Below are positions 7,263-12,303 of a stretch of 14,770 bases of DNA, one piece after another (position 1 is the stretch's first letter; each line of letters opens with the position of its first letter). The notes beneath the pieces were generated by a model. The model ran no database searches. It was not told the origin of the DNA and saw only the letters and a program-made list of their open reading frames with translations. The DNA is from Flavobacteriales bacterium (GTDB taxonomy: Bacteria > Bacteroidota > Bacteroidia > Flavobacteriales > UA16). The stretch spans positions 1-14,770 of the forward strand of contig JAURKF010000331.1 in NCBI GenBank assembly GCA_030831885.1. The letters are read 5' to 3'. The translations under genes and the position numbers were made by a program.

Positions 7263-7328
7263 CCGATTCGTCCAACCTCTGCCTGATTCATCGGGAAGAA
7301 CAGAGTAAACTCGTTAATGTTAATTGTG

Positions 7329-7344
7329 AAGGCAAAAGTGCCTT
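7329..7344. repeat. Inverted repeat in the ssrA upstream region
   Basis: AAGGCA-AAAG-TGCCTT is a perfect 6-bp inverted repeat with a 4-base spacer, ending 7 bases before the TATCTTTG element. It occupies roughly where the -33 region would be. It could be an operator; with no U-run it is not a good terminator. The remainder of the 7240-7428 gap holds only the promoter elements listed here. Confidence 0.4.
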
Positions 7345-7351
7345 GACTATT

Positions 7352-7372
7352 TATCTTTGCGCCGTTCTTTGA
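7352..7372 (+). promoter_or_regulatory. Probable ssrA promoter -7 element and boxA-like leader
   Basis: TATCTTTG (7352-7359) is an exact, typical Bacteroidota -7 element facing the tmRNA gene. Just after it, GTTCTTTGA (7364-7372) resembles the boxA-like sequence found in rRNA leaders of this phylum. Transcription from here would give a tmRNA precursor with roughly a 60-base 5' leader to be removed by RNase P. The -33 box is not clear. Confidence 0.45.
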
Positions 7373-7428
7373 AAATTATTTGAATTGCATTGTTGGACTG
7401 CGAAAGCAGTGAAAACAAGTAAAATTTT

Positions 7429-7825
7429 GGGCCCGTTCCCCGGATTTGACAGCAAGAAGAATAGCTGGGCAAGCATGCAGAGCGTTTTGCAGGATAGCTC
7501 TTAAATCTGAAACTGCAAGTCAGAAATGACAACACTTCTTACGCGCTTGCAGCCTAATCACCGGGTGTGATTACGCCTAATTTCGGACTGGGTCCGGAAC
7601 AAGCACTGTCTCGTCGGATGACCCCGCTCTTGGTCGCCGGCAATGAGGCTTCATCAAAAAGAGATCGCGAAAGCTGACGCTTGTAGGTAATCGCTAAAAA
7701 ACTCAAGCTAAGTGAATGTTTGGCTGTTCGTGGCCTGGCATTCATCGAAAACCAATTGCGAACTAAGCATGTAGAAAACTTAGAAATTCCTTGTTTGGAC
7801 GTGGGTTCGACCCCCACCGGGTCCA
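7429..7825 (+). ncRNA. ssrA: Transfer-messenger RNA (tmRNA)
   Basis: tmRNA rescues stalled ribosomes and tags the nascent peptide for proteolysis. The 5' end GGGCCCG (7429-7435) pairs over 7 bp, with one G-U, with CGGGTCC (7818-7824); A7825 is the discriminator. The 5' side continues with CCCCGGATTTGACAGC, the D-like region conserved in tmRNAs. The T arm is GTGGG-TTCGACC-CCCAC (7801-7817). After AGTC, the tag frame reads AGA (7522) then NDNTSYALAA and TAA (7555-7557), ending in the universal YALAA-type degron. Conserved downstream segments form the pseudoknot region. The 3' CCA is not encoded (A is followed by CTT), so it must be added enzymatically. The size of about 397 nt is normal. Partner SmpB is not in the window. 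The boundaries come from pairing and should be within a few bases. Confidence 0.93.
7522..7557 (+). other. tmRNA proteolysis-tag reading frame
   Basis: The frame runs from the probable resume codon AGA (7522-7524) through N-D-N-T-S-Y-A-L-A-A to the TAA at 7555-7557. By alignment to the E. coli tmRNA (AGTC, then GCA, then NDENYALAA), the resume codon is the triplet after AGTC. The tag starts like the gamma-proteobacterial NDEN tag, unlike the GEN-type tags usual in Bacteroidota. The exact resume codon is inferred. Confidence 0.75.
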
Positions 7826-7830
7826 CTTCA

Positions 7831-7857
7831 AAAGAAATGAGCTTCGGCTCATTTTTT
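7831..7857 (+). terminator. Rho-independent terminator after ssrA
   Basis: AAATGAGC-TTCG-GCTCATTT is a perfect 8-bp stem with a stable UUCG tetraloop (7835-7842 and 7847-7854), continuing into a run of T. It sits between ssrA and the tRNA gene, so the tRNA may depend on read-through or on a promoter not visible in the 5 bases left. Confidence 0.85.
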
Positions 7858-7862
7858 CTTTT

Positions 7863-7937
7863 GGGCAATTAGCTCAGCTGGTTTAGAGCACTACCTCGAC
7901 AAGGTAGGGGTCACTGGTTCGAACCCAGTATTGCCCA
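7863..7937 (+). tRNA. tRNA-Val (anticodon GAC) with C at position 33
   Basis: A full cloverleaf is visible. The acceptor GGGCAAT pairs with ATTGCCC over all 7 bp. The D stem is GCTC/GAGC, the anticodon stem CTACC/GGTAG with loop TCGACAA, the variable loop GGGTC, and the T arm ACTGG-TTCGAAC-CCAGT. A73 is at 7937. The anticodon is GAC (7898-7900), decoding valine GUC/GUU. Position 33 is C (7897) where almost all elongator tRNAs have U. The next bases are CCC, so only part of CCA could be template-encoded. Confidence 0.93.
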
Positions 7938-7950
7938 CCCTTTTTAAATG

Positions 7951-7982
7951 ACAAAGAGCCGGATACCCGGCTCTTTGTTTTT
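7951..7982 (+). terminator. Rho-independent terminator after tRNA-Val
   Basis: A perfect 12-bp stem (7951-7962 with 7967-7978, core AAAGAGCCGG) closes the loop ATAC and is followed by T residues to 7982. It lies between the tRNA and the 3' end of the convergent dab operon (stop at 7988). On the minus strand no U-run follows, so it serves mainly the plus strand. Confidence 0.88.
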
Positions 7983-7987
7983 CCAAA

Positions 7988-8764
7988 TCACTCTTCCTTC
8001 TTCCGCCAATCAAGATTGTAGGTAATGGCCGCCTGCAATGTGTGATTGCGTTCGGCCTGAATACCATCTTTCTTTACGATGTACTGATTGAGGTATCCAA
8101 GTTGAATATTGCACGCAGCATTGAAGCGCCAACCCAGCGCACAGTAAAGTCGGTTTTGATCCAGCACATTCTTTCCGATTCCTTTTCCAAAACCAAGGAA
8201 CGGTTCGTCATACGCTGCGAAGAATAATGTTTTATCGGTCATTTCTTTGCGTGAAATCGGCACGGTTAGCAACATTCGGTAACGAACGCGCTGACGGAAA
8301 TAAAATCCGTTTTGAGCATACACGCCTTCACTATCCTTCACCCAATTTTCTATGTATCGTTGCTCGAGGCGATAACGATGCTGCACATCGATACGTCCGA
8401 TTTTCGACTTCGTGATGACCTGCTCCCAAATGCGTTGCTCATTGGTGGAATGAGCAATCGGTTGTTCGCCGTATGGGTAAGAATGAATCCATGCATAACC
8501 TGCTGTGTATTGTGCCCCGTTCTTCGCATAATAATCCACTCCCAATCGCAACAGTGATTGCTGCCAATGCTCAAAACCATCGGCGCGGCGCCACTGGTAC
8601 TCGGTGTTAAATCCCCAGTGATCATTCAGACGGTGGTTGCCGAAATATGCCACCCATCTAGTGTGTTGATCAGCGATTTGCTTTTGGGCATGTAGCGAGC
8701 CACCACACAAGGCTAGAGCCGCGATTGCTCCAACAATTTTATTTCTGAAAAATCCTAGATTCAT
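7988..8764 (-). CDS. DUF2490 predicted outer-membrane beta-barrel protein
   Basis: A 258-residue protein, last gene of the dab operon. Residues 1-26 are a signal peptide ending LHA-Q. The mature part alternates amphipathic strands rich in Tyr, Trp, Arg and Gln (TRWVAYFGNHRLNDHW, EYQWRRADGFEHWQQSLLRLG, HRYRLEQRYI, FYFRQRVRYRMLL, NRLYCALGWRFN) and ends NLDW plus a charged tail. This is the pattern of the DUF2490 family, thought to be outer-membrane barrels; its biochemical function is unknown. Its ATG overlaps the SulP stop by 4 bp (ATGA), so the two are probably translationally coupled. The setting suggests an envelope component linked to inorganic-carbon or anion uptake; this is inference. 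Confidence 0.85.
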   Translation of the reverse strand: MNLGFFRNKIVGAIAALALCGGSLHAQKQIADQHTRWVAYFGNHRLNDHWGFNTEYQWRRADGFEHWQQSLLRLGVDYYAKNGAQYTAGYAWIHSYPYGEQPIAHSTNEQRIWEQVITKSKIGRIDVQHRYRLEQRYIENWVKDSEGVYAQNGFYFRQRVRYRMLLTVPISRKEMTDKTLFFAAYDEPFLGFGKGIGKNVLDQNRLYCALGWRFNAACNIQLGYLNQYIVKKDGIQAERNHTLQAAITYNLDWRKKEE

Positions 8765-10395
8765 TTTCTTTTGACTGCTGCAAACTTGTGTTTGCTGTTG
8801 CCTACCGGTTTCAATTCCTCGATACCCAAAACTATTAATTCACCGCTCTCTTCTATAAAATCATCTTTTATATGGTAAAGAGACTCAACAACCGAATGAT
8901 CAATGAAATCGCATTTTGTACAATCAAGCGTGACGATTTCATTCAGACCGAAAGACTGAATCTTCTTCTTAATAGGAATAAAATTACTGAATACTGCTGC
9001 GCCCATAATAGAGATAGTATTGCCGGTCACCTGCATTTTAGGCTTGAAAAAAATGGAGATTGGAACACCTCTGAATGCATGCAATACAAACTTGATAAGT
9101 ATTCCTAGCGCAATTCCTAAAAGCAAATCGGTGAGAAGAGTCGCTATAATCGTAACTATAAAAATGAAAGCCTGATCTTTTCCTGTTTTGATCATTAAAC
9201 CCAACTCCCTGGGGTGGGCAAGTTTCCATCCAACACCTATAAGCATGGCAGCCAATGCTGCCTTAGGAATAACGTTGTCAAAAGCTAAGTCGATGCACAA
9301 AAAGAGCATAATAAAAAGACCATGAAAGATATTGGACCAACGTGTCTTGGCGCCATTGGAAACATTGGAAGATGATCGAGCGACTTCGCTTATCATGGGC
9401 AAGCCACCCAACAGTCCGGCAACCACGTTGCCTATGCCAACAGCTATTAAATCCTTATCCGGATTCGATCGGCGCTTAAAAGGATCTTGCATATCAATTG
9501 CTTTTACCGTAAGCAAGGATTCCAATGACCCCACCAATGCGAACATTGCAACATATTTGGCAAAAATCCAGGGTGTTTCCCATCCTGCAAAATCAGCTTT
9601 AAACCCAATTATATCAAACAAATTTCGGTTGAAGGTCAGCATAGGTGAATACGCCTTTTGAATGACATTTCCGGCGGCATCTCGAATTTCTGAGACATTC
9701 TGAAGCTCCAAGAATTTGGCAAATGGAATAGCAACTATCAACACAATAACGGCTGCAGGAATTCTTCTCAGGAATTTTCCGGGAACCTTTGGCCAAAGAA
9801 AAACAATAGCCAAACTAATTAACCCTACCCACATAACCTTGGGATGCTCAGATGCGTGAAGCAGAGTATTCTTTAATTCGATTAATAACTCAAACGGATG
9901 CACCATCGGTTTACCCTCTTCGTTTACCGGGTTCATTCCAAATAGTATGTGCGTTTGCTTGCTGATAATTATAATGCCGATTGCTGCCAGCATGCCATGA
10001 ACGGCGGCAATAGGAAAGAAATCACTGAACGAACCAAACCTTAACAAGCCAAATAGAATCTGTATAAGTCCCGCCACTGCTATTGCACCCAGAGCGAGTT
10101 TCCAACCAATCATTTGATTGCCATTTCCAAGTTCGGCCACAGATCCGGCTACTATAACGATGAGACCGGCGGCAGGCCCTTTAATTGTAAGCGGTGATCC
10201 AGCCAACAGTCCCACCAATAATCCGCCAATCATTGCGGTAACAAGACCATACAATGGTGGAAAATCAGAGGCGCCGGCAATACCGAGGCTTAATGGCAAA
10301 GCCAATAGAAAAACGAGAAAGCCGGAAAGTGCATCTGATTTGTAATTCTGACGCAATCCAAGCAGACCGTCAGTTGGTATAATTTTCTTTTTCAT
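8761..10395 (-). CDS. SulP-family anion/bicarbonate transporter with STAS domain
   Basis: A 544-residue inner-membrane protein of the SLC26/SulP family. The N-terminus has the characteristic DALSGFLVFLLALPLSLGIA and the following LTIKGPAAGLIVIVAGSV in TM3. Hydrophobic segments of about 14 helices continue to about residue 440. The C-terminal ~100 residues (443-544) form a STAS-like domain with NEIVTLDCTKCDFIDHSVVESL, where Asp499 and Ser501 stand at the usual FIDxS site. SulP members carry sulfate, bicarbonate (BicA) or dicarboxylates. Its place after dabAB makes bicarbonate the best guess; sodium coupling cannot be read. The ATG at 10395, 4 bp after the dabB stop, was chosen over 10425 and 10449, which would overlap dabB and add non-conserved residues. 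No carbonic-anhydrase domain is fused. Confidence 0.9.
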   Translation of the reverse strand: MKKKIIPTDGLLGLRQNYKSDALSGFLVFLLALPLSLGIAGASDFPPLYGLVTAMIGGLLVGLLAGSPLTIKGPAAGLIVIVAGSVAELGNGNQMIGWKLALGAIAVAGLIQILFGLLRFGSFSDFFPIAAVHGMLAAIGIIIISKQTHILFGMNPVNEEGKPMVHPFELLIELKNTLLHASEHPKVMWVGLISLAIVFLWPKVPGKFLRRIPAAVIVLIVAIPFAKFLELQNVSEIRDAAGNVIQKAYSPMLTFNRNLFDIIGFKADFAGWETPWIFAKYVAMFALVGSLESLLTVKAIDMQDPFKRRSNPDKDLIAVGIGNVVAGLLGGLPMISEVARSSSNVSNGAKTRWSNIFHGLFIMLFLCIDLAFDNVIPKAALAAMLIGVGWKLAHPRELGLMIKTGKDQAFIFIVTIIATLLTDLLLGIALGILIKFVLHAFRGVPISIFFKPKMQVTGNTISIMGAAVFSNFIPIKKKIQSFGLNEIVTLDCTKCDFIDHSVVESLYHIKDDFIEESGELIVLGIEELKPVGNSKHKFAAVKRK

Positions 10396-10399
10396 GTTT

Positions 10400-12301
10400 T
10401 TATGATGATCGATAAGAAGCTTCATATATAGAACGAACGGATGGCCCATAGAATATTCGAGCGAATATTCTGATCAGCGCTAAGCCATCCAGTATAAAAC
10501 TGAGGGAGACCAATACGGCTAGCCCGAATTGATTTTCGTGTATGTGACCGAAGATTAAGTCTTCACCAATAAAACTTGGTGTGATAGGAAATCCCGAAAG
10601 TGCAAGGCAACAAAAGAAGAATCCCATAGTCAATTTCGGGTAATGTTTGACATATCCATGAAATCGATCTAGGTCGATGTTTACTGCTTGCTTTTTCAAA
10701 AACATGAGTAGCAAGTAACCCATCAAACCGCCTACCATGATGCCACTGAGGTAAATTATGTTGTGACTCATACCGTAATTTTCGTTGAGCGAAATTGCAA
10801 TCGCAACGGATAAATGGTTGGCTACTACCAGCCACCAAGCGATGAAAACCTGCTTGCGTTCGGTAAAGGATTTTAGAACCATTATCACTCCGAAGAGAGC
10901 AAATACAAAACTGAATGTGTGTTGTATGCTCTCCGAAAGCTTGATATGTGCGAAATGCACGACCGCAGGCACTGCAACCATAATCGATAGGATGAAAACT
11001 AATGGCCATCCATGTAGAAAATTTAATTTCCTACCGACCATCTTGAATGGTTGCCAAAAGAAACGATAGAGCATTCCATCAAGGAAAAACTCTTTCATGC
11101 CGAGCACATAAAGTGTTGTTGCAAGACGCTTGGGCAAGTAACTCTCGATGGTTTTTGCCGATGGCTGAAAATTGAAAAACTGTTCGCGAATCAGGTAAGA
11201 AACAGTTGAAGGCGAAACTAATAATTGGTAGGTCCTTAGAAATGCATTGCCGGCAAAATGAAATAATGCCAAGTTGGTCCAACCAAATGCAAGCTCAATG
11301 AAGATGAGTCCAATTTGAGCAGCACTTCCATAGGCAATTTGCGCTTTGATGGATGATTGAACGCGGGCAATACCGCTCGCAACGAAGGCAGTAATCAACC
11401 CAATGGCACCAATGAGCCAGCGAGCGGTCCATTGCGATTCCCAAATAGGAAATGTTCTAAGTAATAAAAACACACCTAAATGCACCGATAATGATCCATA
11501 GAAAATGGCGCTCGAAGGAGTAGGTCCTTCCATAGCGCGAGGCAACCACGAGGAGAATGGAAACTGAGCCGACTTCGCGGCTGCGGTGACCAGTATAGCG
11601 AGTGAAATGAATACGCCCATTGCAGAATGTTCAGAAAGTGCGTGATTCACCGCAATGGTGGATAAGTCCATCATGTTTTCTGAATTCGCTTCAGCCATTT
11701 GAGAGAACGTTATGTTGGCATTCCACAAGTGATGGCTCATCCACATAGCCAATATTACTCCTACATCACCAACACGATAAATGGAGAAAACTTTTACGGC
11801 GTTTTTGATGGGTAAATAACGATCACGGTAAAAGGCAATAAGCAAGAATGAACTGATGCCTAAAAACTCCCAGCCAATAAACAATGTTTCAATATTCCCT
11901 GCTAGAACAGCAATCGAATATCCCAGATAGAAAAATATAAGTGTATTGAAGAACCGCTTATAGCCTGATTCTCTATGCATGTAATATTGACTATATCGCG
12001 CAACAAGTAGCACCAGAAATGAGCCAACGATGAAGAAAACCATTGACACTTTGTCCCAGTAGAAATCAATAAAAAATTCGTAATGCTCGGTTCCGTAAAC
12101 CAACAAATCACGTTCGTCCATCGTCTTACATCCCGAATAAACCCAATATACTATGTAGGCAATGGCTAATATGAAGTTGATAAGAACTGATGAGAATACA
12201 CTCCAAGCAATAGTGTTTTCTCTTTTTCTCGGAAGGGCTAGCGAAAGCAGGAACCCCCCGAGAGGTATAAGAATAAATATGAACAGGAAGTGGTGTGGCA
12301 T
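10400..12301 (-). CDS. dabB: DabB-type proton-conducting membrane subunit (NuoL/MrpA-like)
   Basis: A 633-residue multi-helix inner-membrane protein of the proton-antiporter family (Proton_antipo_M), expected to feed proton or cation flow into DabA-driven CO2 hydration. Key residues match NuoL: Glu145 (LFIGWEFLGISSF), Lys243 (TAAAKSAQFPFSSWLPRAMEGPTP) and Lys319 (SSIKAQIAYGS). After EGPTPSSA the sequence reads IFYGSLSVHLGVF instead of the NuoL IHAATMV, a form typical of the DUF2309-linked proteins and not respiratory complex I. The helical C-terminus and FYGPSVRS near the end also fit. The ATG at 12301 is 2 bp after the dabA stop (TAATAATG). No other nuo or mrp genes are present, which argues against a complex I or Mrp antiporter role. 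Confidence 0.92.
   Translation of the reverse strand: MPHHFLFIFILIPLGGFLLSLALPRKRENTIAWSVFSSVLINFILAIAYIVYWVYSGCKTMDERDLLVYGTEHYEFFIDFYWDKVSMVFFIVGSFLVLLVARYSQYYMHRESGYKRFFNTLIFFYLGYSIAVLAGNIETLFIGWEFLGISSFLLIAFYRDRYLPIKNAVKVFSIYRVGDVGVILAMWMSHHLWNANITFSQMAEANSENMMDLSTIAVNHALSEHSAMGVFISLAILVTAAAKSAQFPFSSWLPRAMEGPTPSSAIFYGSLSVHLGVFLLLRTFPIWESQWTARWLIGAIGLITAFVASGIARVQSSIKAQIAYGSAAQIGLIFIELAFGWTNLALFHFAGNAFLRTYQLLVSPSTVSYLIREQFFNFQPSAKTIESYLPKRLATTLYVLGMKEFFLDGMLYRFFWQPFKMVGRKLNFLHGWPLVFILSIMVAVPAVVHFAHIKLSESIQHTFSFVFALFGVIMVLKSFTERKQVFIAWWLVVANHLSVAIAISLNENYGMSHNIIYLSGIMVGGLMGYLLLMFLKKQAVNIDLDRFHGYVKHYPKLTMGFFFCCLALSGFPITPSFIGEDLIFGHIHENQFGLAVLVSLSFILDGLALIRIFARIFYGPSVRSIYEASYRSS
10451..10470. 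repeat. 20-bp perfect inverted repeat near the dabB 3' end
   Basis: GAATATTC-GAGC-GAATATTC: two copies of an 8-bp self-palindrome four bases apart. With the inner bases this is a 9-bp perfect inverted repeat around AG. It codes for RIFARIF in DabB, so it may be a by-product of a repeated peptide, but it lies 56-75 bases before the sulP start and could act as an operator or mRNA structure. Confidence 0.45.
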
Positions 12302-12303
12302 TA

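Noticed and set aside
7347..7535. Minus-strand 62-residue ORF over the ssrA upstream region and 5' part
   Set aside because: It overlaps the ssrA promoter and tmRNA 5' domain, has no family resemblance, and is explained by the RNA gene.
7554..7868. Minus-strand 104-residue ORF beginning MPKRKNEPKL and containing VGVEPTSKQ
   Set aside because: It is antisense to the 3' half of the tmRNA; the GVEPT peptide comes from the reverse complement of the T arm (TTCGACCCCC), a well-known source of spurious proteins.
10396..10449. Earlier ATG starts for SulP at 10425 and 10449
   Set aside because: They would overlap the dabB 3' end by 26-50 bp and add residues (MGHPFVLYMKLL...) not typical of SulP; ATG 10395 directly follows the dabB stop.
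10563..11009. Minus-strand 148-residue ORF inside dabB
   Set aside because: It is a shadow frame of a well-supported transporter gene, with no membrane pattern or family match of its own.
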